Assembly: GCA_036172665.1 (NCBI GenBank)
Contig: CM069874.1
Coordinates: 26,805,946 to 26,869,945 of the forward strand
From: Prosopocoilus inquinatus
Taxonomy: Eukaryota > Arthropoda > Insecta > Coleoptera > Lucanidae
Reading direction: 5' to 3'
Length of the DNA: 64,000 nt
Of this stretch, positions 12,001 to 25,170 are shown piece after piece (position 1 is the first letter of the stretch; every line of letters starts with the position of its first letter). Both the position numbers and the translations under genes were made by a program. The notes below the pieces were generated by a model. The model made no database searches. It was not told the DNA's origin and saw only the letters and a program-made list of their open reading frames with translations.

Positions 12001-15000
12001 TAAAAACAGCTCAAAATGATACTTGTAGGATGGATTAATTTTGTTGCGATTTCTGCAGTAATAACTTCAGAAAATAAAAGATAGTGTTTCAAAAATTGCA
12101 AATCGTAGATAATTTTTCAAAATAGGATCACATTTACTATTGTTCGAAATTTTCTTACTTGGAAAAGTTTCTGTAGTAACTTTGTTAGCGAATTTAATAT
12201 CTCCAAGTGTTATATTATAAACACGGTAAGGTATTCGTTGCAAGTTAAGCTGTATCCTGACAACGTAAAACGTACACGGTGAAGACACGAACTTCCTTAA
12301 TTTATGCTCCAGTGAGAGCGAGCGTTACGTGCGAATGAAAATAGAGAAGAATGACATAAAATGTCAGAGAAAATCGTCGACGGAAACATTAGAGGCCAAG
12401 TCGTGCATGAATGTGAGAAAATCTTTGCGAGATAAACCAATGGAGGAGAATAATTTCTTTCTCAGAAGAGATATATTACAAGCGGACGCAATGGGAGCTG
12501 CAGATAAGTCGTTAACCGGGTCACCGGTCGTCGTTGGTGACAGCTCTCAATAAACTTTGAAATATTTCTGGAAGAACTGTAACTACATTGAATCTGTTCA
12601 AAACCAAATATTTTAATTCGCTATTGCCATCATCACCAGTGACTCTGGCATTGTTTCATGGCCACTCAAACTTAGTAACTAAGAAGCGACCAGGATAAAC
12701 ACGTGATGATGTAATTATTAGTTAATAAAAATAAGTGAAGTAAAGTTTGTACACGATAAAATCCGGGCAACTTAATTCAGTTATAACATTGTCGAAAATA
12801 AAGCTATTTGCTTTTAATTCTAAATAGGCTTTGTTTTAATCATAGACTTTGCTGCTTGAAGCAAATGATTTGTCATATCACATGCTTGAAAAATACAAGC
12901 TTTTCCTTTAGAAAAGTTTCAAAATAGTTAAAAATTCTCAAATTAAACTGTTGCCTGGAAATGAGTTCTAAACGGAAAGGGATAAGAAAAGCGTTCTAGA
13001 ACCATTTAAGAAGAAAATTCAATTAAAGTTTCCAAAAACGTAGTACTTGTTTTGAGGCAATTTGTACATGTGGTAGCACAAGCTCTAGTTTCTTCTCCAC
13101 AGGTACCGTCAGTTGACATGAAAAAAAAACTTTAGTCTTCTGGCCAGATCTTGCATTGTGCCACTAGTCTAAACCAGTGGATAGGTATGACATCAATAGA
13201 ATAACAGTTGTTCCAGGCGATAGTAATTCACTAAGCTGTCCTGAGCTTCGTCCAGTGGAAGGATATTGAACTCTTGTACATCAAAAAACTTAGGAAAACA
13301 AAAAAAGAAGTAGGAAACATTACCAAATTGAAAAGAACTTGGAATGATGCATAAAATTTAATCACGAAAGCCGCTGTACAAAATCTGGTGAGTGGAGTCA
13401 AGACAAAGGGCCGCTTATTTTATCAAAATACTGACTGGAATTACTGTGACTGCTTAAATTTATATTAATAAAATATATCTATTACAAGTAGCGTGAAAAA
13501 ATTAAAATGTATTATTCATTTCAATTTAATGAGAACTTTCATCTGTCCGTATTTTATCTTTGTACAATCTTTACGTGATGTGTATCTCATACAAATGAAA
13601 TTATTCTCGAAGGCAAGACTTTTAGAGCTTTGAGTAGTTCTGTTGCATCTTAGCAATCGGGGGCGCTAGTGTATGCGCTTAAGCTGACGCTACACAATGT
13701 GTCGAATCTTGGATCGAACGTTTGAGTCAAGTGAGCTCGATAGTTGATATGACAAATATTTCTGCTACATAGTGCGTCGAACATTCAAACGACTAGTTCG
13801 AACGCTGGAGGACTAAGGTCGGTTGTTGCTGACGTTCTTTGTCTGCTACTTGTACTTTGGTACTGCAGTAGAAGATTTTCATCAACAACTGTAGCAGCTC
13901 CAAGTAAATCTGTCCGCAAGAAAAGATGAAATGTTGCCAGAAAGACAGATGTAACGCTATACCCCAGAATTCAGAAGAAAATGCGGAAGTCTCCAAGATT
14001 TTTTAAGAAAAAATAAATCATCAAAATCGTACAAAAGAAAAATTGTAATACAGTAATGTGTTATATATGATATAGAGGCTCTTCTTGAAGTTATGTCTTA
14101 ATTATAAACAATATTAATTAATTAATTATGATAATATTAATTTTATAAAACCATAATGGTACAACCGAAACAAAATGTTTGCATTATAGAAAATATGTTT
14201 TAATTAAATTAAAAAAAAGTATTTATTTATTTTCTCTGAGCTTTTGGTTGAATAAATATTATTATTAAATATCAATTTCTGAATTATTTTGTAATGTATG
14301 TGTTACAACCTGAAATATACGGCATTCTTGTAAATAAAAAGAAAAATAACGTCTCGAAGTTTCTCTACATGCAATCTCGTATACGTATGAGAAAATCAAA
14401 CCTAACGCTGCAATTTCCATCCCATTAATGTCAAAAAAGGGTTCTGCTAATTTGATATCGTGACCTAGGGATGTTAACTCTCCCCGAAGTTTCACTGTTT
14501 GCGTGTTAACGCCTTCTCAGCATTACGAAACGACCGGTCGTCTTGGTTACATATGGGGCAAACCTCAAAAGTCAATCAACTTTTCGGCAATTGGAAACAA
14601 TGTTCAAATTAAATTTTCAATTTCAGCTACCTTTGTTCATATACGAAGTGAGTAATACAGTTCACGTAATACATAACTAATTGTAATAATTTAGACCAGT
14701 TATAATACCTGTTTTGAAAATTCAAATTGTAAATAGCTTATAAAATATTTACTTAAGAGTCAGAAGAAAGGGGGCTGGAAATAATCGTTTAATATTCTGT
14801 AAATTCTATCAAATAAGATCTCTTCGTCACTTTCGACTTAAGTTTCAGCAATATCGGTTTGAACTAAATGAATTCATGTAAAATGATAATTTTATTTTAT
14901 CAGTTAACCCCCTTCACAATATCATTATTAACTTAAAGTATTTAAAGTGTTTAGAAAGTCGTCTACATCACGCTCCTGTACACAAAATAAACTAAATGCT

Positions 15001-18000
15001 GAACTTGTAATCGCATTTCAGGAACTGAGAATGATCCCCAGCAGCTTATGGCTCGGAAACAGACGGATATAAATATTCATAAGTGTGTGTGAAGCTGGAG
15101 GCTGAAGTGGCTGGTAAAGTGGAAACTTTCTGCCACGGTCGCGCGTTTTAAAAAATATATTTGCGTTGATTTTTCTCTATTTTTTTAAATTCATAAATTT
15201 TACGAGCAATATTTTATGCAAATAAATAAAAATACAACCAAAAGGTTTGGATGGAAGTATTCACATTATTATCAGATTATCATTATCAGACTATTTGCTA
15301 AATATTTAGCACAGCTTCATCGTACACATATTTCTGTTTTTATCCGAATATAGTTTGGGTTCTGATTGCAATTATTGTGACTAAATTTAGTGTTTTATGA
15401 ATTTAAGCATCACTCTCGCAGTTATGAAAAGATGAAAATGTGTGAAAAGTTAGAAATATAAGAAATTTTTCTTGCAAAATTTATTTACCTTTTCTAATAA
15501 TTAATTTAAATTGTTCGTTGTGTGTAAGAATGGGACATATGCTATGAAAATCTTGTGAAGACAAATTTTGTGTTAATTTTTCCAAACTGGACTGCATAAA
15601 CCTAGTAAAATCAAGGAAACGTAATTCTATTTTTTGACTATATCATTAATAAGTATTCTCTTTGACAGAGAAATATACAGTTCTCTATTTAAGAAAATTA
15701 AATTAATTTCACCTTCAATCTGGTTAAGTGCTTTAATAGACAAGTGACAATCATTTCTTGAGAAATTATGAAAAGAGAGTGGAAAAATATAGGTATTCTG
15801 AATCGTAAATTACATTCATTATGGGCAAGACCTCTGTATTTACCAAATAAATGACTCTGTTACTAACTAATCTTTTTTAAAAATATTAATTACATCACAA
15901 CTATTTTGAAAACATATTTCTACGGTGTTTAAAGAATATAGCTTTTGGTTTCATGATGAAATTGTTATAAATATACACTGTCTCCTAGAACTAACGCCCC
16001 AGAGAGCAAGGGCAAATGGCGATAGCAGTAAGAAACACATATTCTAAAACTAAAATTGTCTCGGGCAAAGGATAAGCGAGTTAAGAACAAAAAGCAATGG
16101 CTAAACCTAACGGCAGAACAGAAGATGGCCATAGGTATTTCGTAGGATATCATTAAATTGCTAGGATACTTAGAAATACATTCTTGATATCAAACAAATG
16201 TGAAAAAATTGGTCCACTTCATTGTGATATTGCTGTGAATCTTTACACCTGTCACTTGAAAGTTTTAGTGTGCAGTAGTAACATCAGGGAGGCAGCACAA
16301 GTTTTTTTCCAGCGTTTTCCCAATCATCCCCTAGACCGAAAGTGTTGGTTGCGGCTGTTGCAAGAATGCAAAAAACTGGTGAAGCTATTCAGACACTTCG
16401 TAACGAAATTGCTGGTGCTTGCCTGCAAGTTTACATACAATAATTAAATTTCTAACCTCAAAACAATTATGCGATCTAAATGATGACTTTTAATTATAGT
16501 GGGGGTTAACTGATCTGACAGGAAACGAACGTAGAAAAGCTGTTTGTTTGAATCGATTTAGATCGACCCAAATCGGTGAATCGAATGCAGCTGGCATCTG
16601 TTGTTGTATGTTGACAGTTGATTTGTTTTGTTTATAGTCAGAAATTTATATATCTCACGAGAGCCAGAAAGCTAATTTCAATAAATTTCGTTGTTTTCAC
16701 TCTTAAAAAAACAAAATTAAGCAGATTGAACCTTTATTTTCAATTTTCGCAAAATTGTGGCTTTACCCAGACAAATGACTATAGCAATAGCTGCTTTCTT
16801 TTGTTTAAAAATTTGAATCTAGTTTCGAATAGTTTGAATCTGGATTTCGTAGTTGCTGCAATAAAACACTTCAGATTTGAATTATTGATTGACAGTTCGC
16901 CTGTAAATAACTGCATTTCAATCCAAACGAACTATAAAAGTAGTTAGATTCGATAGGGGAAAGGGTATTATCGATCGGGATTGAATTTTCAAGGAGAGTG
17001 GGGCTTAATCCGTTCGCAAAAGAACGTCCGTCTTTGAATCTAAACGCGTTTGGACGACGTTTTTGTAAGCGAATGATAGCACCTATTAATTAGGAGAGAG
17101 TGTGTTATCTAAATGTAGTATAATATGCCGAGCCATTTTTCATATTTTTATTTAATCAGAGTAAAGCATGACTTTTTTTTAGTTGACACCATTGACATTT
17201 GTGTGACATTTCATTACATTTAGGTCTGCTTTATTCGTCACAAATTAATTTTAACTTTCATTTTATTGATGTAGCAGCAATTATAAAAATAAAAGTTAAT
17301 ATGGGAACAAACTTGTAAACTTGCGATGATAAATAAACCGGGCCTTAATTAATTAATATAATTATAATTATCTGACAATCTGATAACATAGCTGGAAGCT
17401 CGCTGTTAAAAGTATCTTGTCTTCATATACAATGCTTTCGAAACGTATCCTTTCGCATCGCAATAAACCAGACCTAAAGTAAATCTTATTGAAACAGCAC
17501 TTAAGATCACTACTCTGTTGTGGTTAACGAATAATTCTCGATAGTATTGCACTTATAAGCGAGTTTTGCAACAGTTGCTGTCATGACATGGTGAAGACCT
17601 CGCCGATGTTGTAACATTTTAACAGACATATCGCAACATGGTGGAGGCGTAAAGGTGACATGGTGGTGAAACAATAGTGACGAATATTCTTCTCAATGTA
17701 TACAATAAAATCTTTCTTGTAATGGAAGGCATCGGAATGGATAGCCTTTGAATGATATTAGTCATGCATATTCTTCTACCTGAATACAATCTTTCTTTTG
17801 GAGGATGGCTTCCACGATGAAAATATCTGCAAAAGCAAAATTTCAAACGTTAATTCTTCGTCTAGAATCATGACAGAATCGGTAGTCTTTGATAATAGCA
17901 ACTCGGCTCTGGAGCAAGATATACGCACATATCTTGACAAAAAATAGCCCTCTCTATCAAAACCATACAAGAAGACCAAAAGAAACTACCTTGATTTATC

Positions 18001-18337
18001 TTCAGATCACAATCTTTGATACTGACTCAGTACTTAACATAAAACTGCTTTTGTTTTGTTTTTCTGCAAGGATCTCATAAATTATTAACATCGGATTTTT
18101 TTAGCAGTTTTTTGATCTTTTCTTTATTTATAAACGGAAGTCAATGTGCCTTTTCTGGATAATTTAATTTTCAGCCCGCTACTGAACACCGCTTTTATTC
18201 GCGAAACAAACCATTGTAGTATATTGCAGTAAACTGCAGATATATGTACTCCGAGCAAACAGTAATAATAATTATCCTCCCTGACAAAACGACCGAATTA
18301 TTCTGTGTGCCTATAAATATAATTTGTTGAACGTATA
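9079..18337. other. Long unassigned region, no gene recognised
   Basis: No family-level similarity or bounded repeat is visible over about 9 kb. Less AT-rich islands near 11380-11720, 12300-12550 and 15000-15130 resemble single-copy insect non-coding DNA. A plus-strand open frame at 12329-12553 is charged and ends in a TAA, but has no recognised motif. Near 13689-13800 two related segments (CTACACAATGTGTCGAA and CTACATAGTGCGTCGAA) occur about 76 bp apart. Confidence 0.4.
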
Positions 18338-18339
18338 TA

Positions 18340-18830
18340 CTGGGTGTCTCAAAACTTACGGAGATTGAAAAGGCAGCTAGCTATAGGAGGTCAAAATAAA
18401 GCTTTTTTCTTAATTAATAAAACTTATTTCGCAAACTCCAACTTTGTTATTAAATTCTCTAAACTTATCAAAATCATCATTCACAAAATGTCTACTTCGG
18501 CCTGTTTCTAGTTTTGTTTTAATTAAGCAGAGGTTCGTAACTACAGTTTATAGTAGCCGTTTTCGTGTATTAAAAGAAAAATTGTAATGGTCATAACTAT
18601 TATGTGACTACATGTTTCTTTAAATAGTTGTTTCATGTTCAACTAACTTTCAAATACCGCAAGTTTGAGTTTAAAACGTAAAATGTTACTCTCCGTAGTA
18701 ACTTTTGCTTGTTAATTAATTACACTTTAAACTCTTGTAACTTTTTAGTTACTAATTTTTTACCAGAAGTTATTCCGAAAAAAGCTTTAATTACCCTTTT
18801 AATTTACTTCGTGCGTTTCGAGACACCCAG
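18340..18830. mobile_element. TA-flanked MITE, CTGGGTGTCTC ends
   Basis: The left end CTGGGTGTCTCAAAACTTAC follows TA (18338-18339). The right end, in reverse complement CTGGGTGTCTCGAAACGCAC, precedes TA (18831-18832). The 491-bp interior has no transposase. A related fragment of its right half lies at 45893-46163. TA duplication and short similar ends suggest a non-autonomous Tc1/mariner-type element. Confidence 0.75.
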
Positions 18831-18832
18831 TA

Positions 18833-19608
18833 TGTGTAGTTAGAACTGGAACTCGTTTTCAGTCTGCTGAAAGTAGTAACGCAAAATGAGTTAGCCTCGC
18901 TATTTATAGGTAAACGATCAAAATTATTTGCGAACTTTTAATGGTGCAATACAAAGTTTGCAACGTTCCCGACCGTATCCGAAACTTCGCAGATTTTCAA
19001 CTGAATTATCCCATCAAATTTCTATGATTCCGCTAAACGAGCTTGGTGCACGGGTGGACGGACGGATCGATCGTTAACGACGTTTGCGTTTACACGCTCC
19101 GATTCTACAACAGTTCGTTTTTTTAGCAAGCAAATCAATTACATTTGCATTTTTAACGAACACTTCGAAACTTGGCTATATTTATACTGCTAGAAAACTA
19201 TTTGCGAACTGGTGCCATAAATAACTCTTCTGTGGAATGTTTAATAGTAAATTGTTGCAGGAAAAAGTATGACTGATGATTGTTCACCCGCTGCTTTTTC
19301 TGAATGCGCCCGAACTTAAAATAATTTATTCCCTTCACTGCCGGCTGACAGTTTAAATTGATTGTGAATAATGATACGTTGTAATTGTTTGCGGAATTTA
19401 TGGATCCGTGCTTAATACCTACACGGATACTTGCATTTAAGCATTGCAGGAACTTGTATTAAACGTCAGAAAAGTCAAGAATAGTTTAGAAAATAGTAAC
19501 TTTAAACGGACAGTATAAAATCGGAAGAAACACTCTGCGTTTCACTATAGCTTGATAGCTTCTCACAAATTTCATCAGACAAGAGGCGATTTCAATTCAA
19601 GATTTAGA
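18833..19608. other. No gene recognised
   Basis: Unassigned sequence between the MITE and ribozyme repeat B, somewhat less AT-rich around 18950-19110. Confidence 0.4.
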
Positions 19609-19939
19609 TTTTAGAAAAATTTTGCGCAAATCGTTTTTGATTGCAGTGAGAACCTCGAGCAGCCTCTGGACAGCTGTTTCGTTTTTGGTCTGCAGTGGGA
19701 ATGTCGAGCTACGTCTCTGCTGAAGAAGCCCCAAGCAGGGTTGAAACAGCTGTCCAGAGGCTGCTCGAGGTTCTCACTGCAATCAAAAACGATTTGCGCA
19801 AAATTTTTCTAAAATCTTTCATTATGCTTTGACAGCAAGCATGGCCGCCTTGCATGGGGGACTCATTAGGAGCAAATTCCGCTTCAATTTGTCTATCCTA
19901 CTGCAATGTTAGGTCAAAAAGCGATAGTAAGATGTCGCT
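19609..19939 (+). mobile_element. Hammerhead-ribozyme repeat, copy B, with perfect inverted arms
   Basis: Bases 19609-19679 are the exact reverse complement of 19744-19814 (71 of 71 by eye), separated by 64 bp that hold the 5' half of a hammerhead. The right arm carries the ribozyme's 3' half and flank and continues into a tail (19815-19939) that ends in the conserved hairpin (19920-19939). The tail shares TGTCTATCCTACTGCAATG with copy A in inverse orientation. No protein is encoded. The layout resembles a Penelope-like terminal repeat or retrozyme that has acquired an inverted partial copy. Confidence 0.82.
19704..19768 (+). ncRNA. Hammerhead ribozyme, type I
   Basis: Stem I: TCGAGC (19704-19709) pairs with GCTCGA (19763-19768), and GTCTCTG (19713-19719) with CAGAGGC (19755-19761), leaving a TAC/T internal loop. 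The core box CTGAAGA is at 19720-19726. Stem II is AGCCC/GGGTT with loop CAAGCA (19727-19742). GAAA is at 19743-19746. Stem III is only two pairs with an AGCT loop, followed by the cleavage triplet GTC (19752-19754). All conserved core bases are present. A tiny stem III is known from Penelope and retrozyme hammerheads. The perfect arm at 19609-19679 could compete for the 3' half during folding. Confidence 0.85.
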
Positions 19940-20746
19940 ATTTTATATGTTCATCAAGATTTAGAGTTTAAAATTTCTTCCTGACTTTAAAATTATTTTT
20001 CATTCATTCATTTTCACGAAATAATTAAAAAAAATAAGATCAGACAAGTATAGCTAACCTATTAACCCTTTTATTCCATAAAGTTTTAACGTCGTTCAAC
20101 AAGGCAATTATTAAAGTGACATATTTTGGACCAATCAGAAATGCATTCATTGTATGCAAGTTTTATCATTAACGATGTCGCTTGAGAACGAAAAGTTACA
20201 GAATTTGGAATTATCATCCTCTGCAGCCGTACTTTGTATACTGGATGGCGTAAATACTCTGTCATTCAAATTTCCATGAAACTAGGCGTGAATTTATGCT
20301 CAATGATTACCTAATGTGTTACCAAATATACAGGCCCGCAGCCTTAAATCAGCAATGTGATAATGCGTTGCGCCTGTAATAATTCAGCTCCCTTTATAAA
20401 TATGAATTTCCAAGCAAGTATATATATTATCGTAATAATTTAATTTTAAAATAAAACGTATTTTATCTACTTATCAAACATATTCTTTAACGAAAATTTT
20501 TAAATAAAATAATTGAAATGAAATTTAATAAGAGAAAAAAATTAGTTTAACCAAATGAAACATTACTAACACATAAATAACAATTTCAACCTAAACCGTA
20601 CAAATGTAACTTTTCTTTCTATTCCTTACAATTGCCATGATAGTAAATGTCTACATAACCTCTCATCTTACAAAATTCAGCATCTGCGTATGCGTTTATT
20701 CTAACTTACTTATTAAGTTTGAAGTTTGCAAACTTTAGCTGCTACG
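19940..20746. other. No gene recognised
   Basis: AT-rich spacer without recognised coding sequence or bounded repeats. Confidence 0.4.
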
Positions 20747-20908
20747 CTTAATTATTAATTATTAATTTTTCAGTTGTGAATGCTAAAGCTGCGTTCACAA
20801 CCTCATAATTAGTAATCTCAATTAGTTGATTTACAGAACGCATAAATATGTTCAAAGTTATTCAATGTAAGCATTCAAAACTGAAAAGTTAGTAATTAGT
20901 AATTAAGC
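20747..20908. mobile_element. Small foldback MITE
   Basis: The left arm (ATTAATTTTTCAGTTGTGAATGC) and the right arm (GCATTCAAAACTGAAAAGTTAG...) are inverted repeats around a short centre. A diverged copy of its central part (AATTAGTTGATTTAC, TTCAAAGTTATTCAATGTAA) lies inverted at 27535-27660, so this is a dispersed family. Confidence 0.65.
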
Positions 20909-22449
20909 CATGTTTATTTAATAAGTTACAAACTTAACTTATTATTTTTTAAATGGAACACTATATATTTTATGCAGTTTCGGTTAGCCCTTGAAGAGAC
21001 AATAAAAATATATAACATTATACTTACTTAGTATATACCGAGTTATTTTTAATTTTATTCAAAAAATGGTTCATGTTTGATCGTCTGCCAAATTCTCAAT
21101 TTTAATGATATGACAATTAACCTTAGACCAAATTATTTCTAAATCTCTCTACTTTTGCTATATTCAAAATTTTTAAAAACCTAGCGACTATCAACAACAC
21201 TACGATTTATTTCGCATATTGTAAAGTTAGTCATTTTTTTTCAAATGGAGCACCCTGTATATTATGGTATATTTGGATAGTCCTTTTTACGAGCTTTCCA
21301 ACCACATCATATTTTATGGTCTTAAGATTGATAATTCGTGAGTTACTATCACTTCTCTATAATCAAGTTGAGAAACACGCTGTATAATATTTTTATTCGT
21401 CTCAGAAATATTTTATCTGCTGTATCATTCAAGACATTTATCCAAATACTTAATTTTTGTTTAAATTAACTATTTCTTTATCATTGTTTTAGCGGTTGCA
21501 ATAAAAATATGGAATAAACAGAGGAACTGAACAATTTTCACTAAATAATTCCATTACACTATGAAAACGAATGGAAAGGATTTATTTACACGGTAAAAAG
21601 TTCTATTATTTTGAAGCTGCATATCAAAAAAACAAATTGAAATTTTTTACACATTACCTAAGGAAAAGCAAAATGTTTCCAGTCACATATAGGTTTAAAA
21701 ATGTAAACCATTAAAAAAAAATTAAAAGAAATTTTGCCATATTGCTAAACACGCATTTTCTTCTCTTTGCGTGTAACGGGTATATCTTTATACCCTTGTT
21801 TCTTTACATATCCCCATAAACTAATGGAATGCTAAAGATCGTGAATGACTTATTTATTTATTTATCCAGTTTTGTGCATGTACAGGATGGATTAATTTTG
21901 ATGCCTCTTATGGGCATCTCCGTAAGTATAAGAGATAGAAAGAAATACTTTGTTTTCAAGTTATAGGCAAAAATTGCCATTTTCGACTTTTCATTCAGTC
22001 ATATCTCGTTTCTTTCTAGAGATATTAAGAAACTGCATTATTAGAACACTTTTTGGAATACAATTCAATGGCGTAGTTGATTTTTTAATATTTACTTAAA
22101 TTTTTGAGATATAACATAAAGTTATGTTTTTTTTTAATAGAAATCATAGTAGGCAATGCCCTCTTTAAATAGAGATTTTTTTTCTATTTTCAAAAATATA
22201 TACTTTCTTGGGTTTATTTCTTATAATTAATAGGAAAAACTGTCATTTTTATTATTATCCTTGCGTAAATATGCTAGTCTCTATAGGCTGGGTTCAATCC
22301 TGTGGCGAATTTTTGTTTTGCAAAAAATTTTAACGAGCTACTTACTAAGAATACGTTAATTCACAATGGTATATCAAACCATGCAGCACAAATTTTAGTT
22401 TTATATTCAGACAAATGAAACAATTCTATACCGTCAGATAAAAAAACAA
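20909..22449. other. AT-rich spacer with transposon-end-like motifs
   Basis: No coding sequence is recognised. GGAGCACCCTGTAT near 21245 looks like the right end of a TA-flanked MITE, but no matching left end was found. ACAGGATGGATTAATTTTG near 21885 nearly recurs at 12027. Confidence 0.4.
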
Positions 22450-24050
22450 TTTTAATTTAGAAAAATTCAAAACATTGCTAGCTCAGACAAACTGGGATAA
22501 AGTGATAAATTGTACTTGTGTGAACGAGCAGTATGGCGAATTTATAAATGTTGTAGTGTAGTGGATGGTTATGATAAATCTTTCCCCTGGAAACATAAGT
22601 CTAACAAACAAATACGTACTCCAAAATGGTTAACGAAAGGTATAAAAATATTATCTAAGCAGTTAAATGGTATTGTAACAGTGAAAGAATATTACACAAA
22701 ATAATGAAAGTCTACAAAAATGTTATAAAAAAAGCCAAACAAATGTATTACAACAAATTATTGCTTGGATCCAGACATAAATCTAAAACTTCATGGGATA
22801 TCATAAATTCTCGTAAAAGTAAAATACCACAGAAAGACATACATCTAAAAATTGATAATAAAAAAATAACAAATCCATCTCTAATCTCTAGTCATTTCAA
22901 TTTATATTTTAACAATATTGCCACATCTCTAAGCAAACCAAATAGTGACATTCGCGACTTACTAGGAAATGACAAAAATGTGCCTGCTGTAAGCGTATCG
23001 CATAGTGACGGAATTAGCTCATTTATAATTAAACAATGTATAAAAGAAATAGTAACTCCTTTGACTGCAATAATAAATAATTCATTTTCTGAGTGTTTTT
23101 TCCAGATAAATTAAAAATAGCAGAAATTAAACTCTTGCATAAAAAGGATTCAAAGAATTAATCAAAAATTATCGACCCATTTCTTTATTAAGCTGCTTTT
23201 CAAAAATAATAGAGAAAATTGTTAGTGTAAAATTAATGCGCTTCCTGGACAAACATAACTTACTCAATAAAACTCGGTTCGGTTTCCGAAAAGGTCTCTC
23301 CACTACAACGACTATTTTAAATTTCCTAAATTAATTATATGTCAATTTAGATAAAAGCAACACACATTTGGGCTTATTTCTAAACCTTAGCAGTGCTTTT
23401 GACATTGTACATCATAAAATATTACTCAATAAATTGTACACATACGGTATAAGAGGTTTAGCATTAGAATGGTTCAGGAGTTATTTAAAGGATAGGAAAC
23501 ATTATGTTACATTAAACAGAACTAAATCGAATGTATTAACAACAAATCGTGGTATTCCTCAAGGTTCTGTCCTTGGACAACTTTTGTATATTTTGTATGT
23601 GAATGACTTTCTGTTAAGTGACGCCGTGATTTTTGCAGACGATACCACTTTATTTGTTCAGGACACAAATAGTATTCAAGCAACAGCAGAAGCAAATCCT
23701 AATTCGTTTCTCACTGAAGACTATTATTTGGAAAATGACTTAGTCTTAAATACAAAAAAAAAATCGGTTTATATAAATTTCACTGTATCACGAGACAGAC
23801 TACAGTTTATTGATTCGTTACAATAAAAACAGTATTGCGCGAGTTGAGCAGGCTAAATTCCTAGGTATTGTCACGACTAAAGTTATCTATAAGTAATAAT
23901 TTAGATTATGCTTTTGTTAATGAGTCTGAGACTTTAGGGAATATTAGGATAATCATATCAAAGCATTGTAAATCTAGGCTACTCCGTATTTATTCTCGAT
24001 CTGTCATGTTGACTGTTTCATGTGAGACATTACCGTAAAGTCAGTGAGAA
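22450..24050 (+). pseudogene. Non-LTR retrotransposon (CR1/Jockey group) ORF2 remnant
   Basis: Three frames together read as a LINE reverse transcriptase. First come LLAQTNWDKVINC (near 22475) and a TPKWLTKGIK segment (near 22625). A 136-codon stretch at 22704-23114 runs into YRPISLLSCFSKIIEKIV (near 23175-23220) and TRFGFRKGLSTTT (near 23275). The palm follows: LGLFLNLSSAFDIVHHKIL (23368), GIPQGSVLG (23550) and the catalytic FADDT box (23635). A normal LINE Asp in the first motif is Asn here (LNLSSAFD). The endonuclease, the tail and any 3' repeat are absent or unreadable. Several stops and frameshifts mark it as dead. Confidence 0.88.
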
Positions 24051-25168
24051 ATTAAGTGATTTTTAATAATTAAAAGACCGGCTGGTCAAGCTTATTGGCT
24101 CATGACTATCGTTCAGGAAATATTTTATTTACAAAATTCATCGTAAAATAGCGCTTTTTTGTAGCATGATAGCAATTCATTGAAATTATCACTTGGAACC
24201 AAATGAAGTAATTGAGAAATAAGAACGAATTTCGTACTTTCCTACTCGTATTATATTGGGAAACACTAATCCCACCAGTATTTCCTAATGTTGTGTGTAT
24301 AAAGAGTGGTTCACAATAAATTTTAACCTTTTTTTTGAGATAAGAGGCTGTAATTTCATACCTAGCTATAACTTTTAATTCTGAACGACTTATTCTTATA
24401 TTTTCCTATATCTTGTTAAATAATAGCAGTTTACTCTTAGGCGGTCTTCATTTCTAGGCGTCCATGCTGTATTCGTTTAAGACAAATTTCATCTGATTTT
24501 CTCCAACTTGAATTTAATAAGGGATGCAGAAGTGTTCTGCCTCTGCTAATTTATATAAAATCGATAATAAGAAAAAGTTCCATTTGTAGCACACTTTTTG
24601 TAGATACCCAGACGGCGTCATTTTATTTTAATTTTACTTAACGTTGTGACTGCTGGGGTTTCACTGCAAGTATAATTATAATTTTACGTCTTAACTTAAG
24701 TATAAATTACTGGGTTATGAACACTGAACGGTTTGGAAAAAGTGGTACGTGTTATTATTGCAACGAAGCGGCGAGATATTAGAAATACAATATCTAGGCG
24801 GCTCGACGTATTTGCTGGCTTCGCGCAACTAGCAATATTGAACAATCGGCGAGTCAGAGAAGTAATGCATTCATGCAAACGGCGTTACTCACAGTATTGT
24901 ACTGGTTAAATGGATGTCCGCAACAGATGCCCTTTAAGATACCTCGATGCCAGTAGCGGGTCGTCCGCCGCGCGATTTTAAAGTGATTTTAGATACATAT
25001 TTGTCGTTGGGCAAGCAACTTTATTTAGACACATAGATCCGTGTATAATAATAATGAATATATTAGTAAATTACATTTAGATACTTTTATGATAAACCGT
25101 AAAATGTATACTTAGTAATAATAAATCGCACAATTCAGAAAACCAATTTAAACGTCGATGGTTTGCTG
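24051..25168. other. No gene recognised
   Basis: Unassigned. The part at 24690-24990 is less AT-rich but has no recognisable product. The 3' untranslated part of the preceding LINE may extend into the left side. Confidence 0.4.
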
Positions 25169-25170
25169 TA

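Noticed and set aside
12329..12553. Charged 74-codon open frame as a host exon
   Set aside because: No splice-site pair, homology or codon pattern that I can defend.
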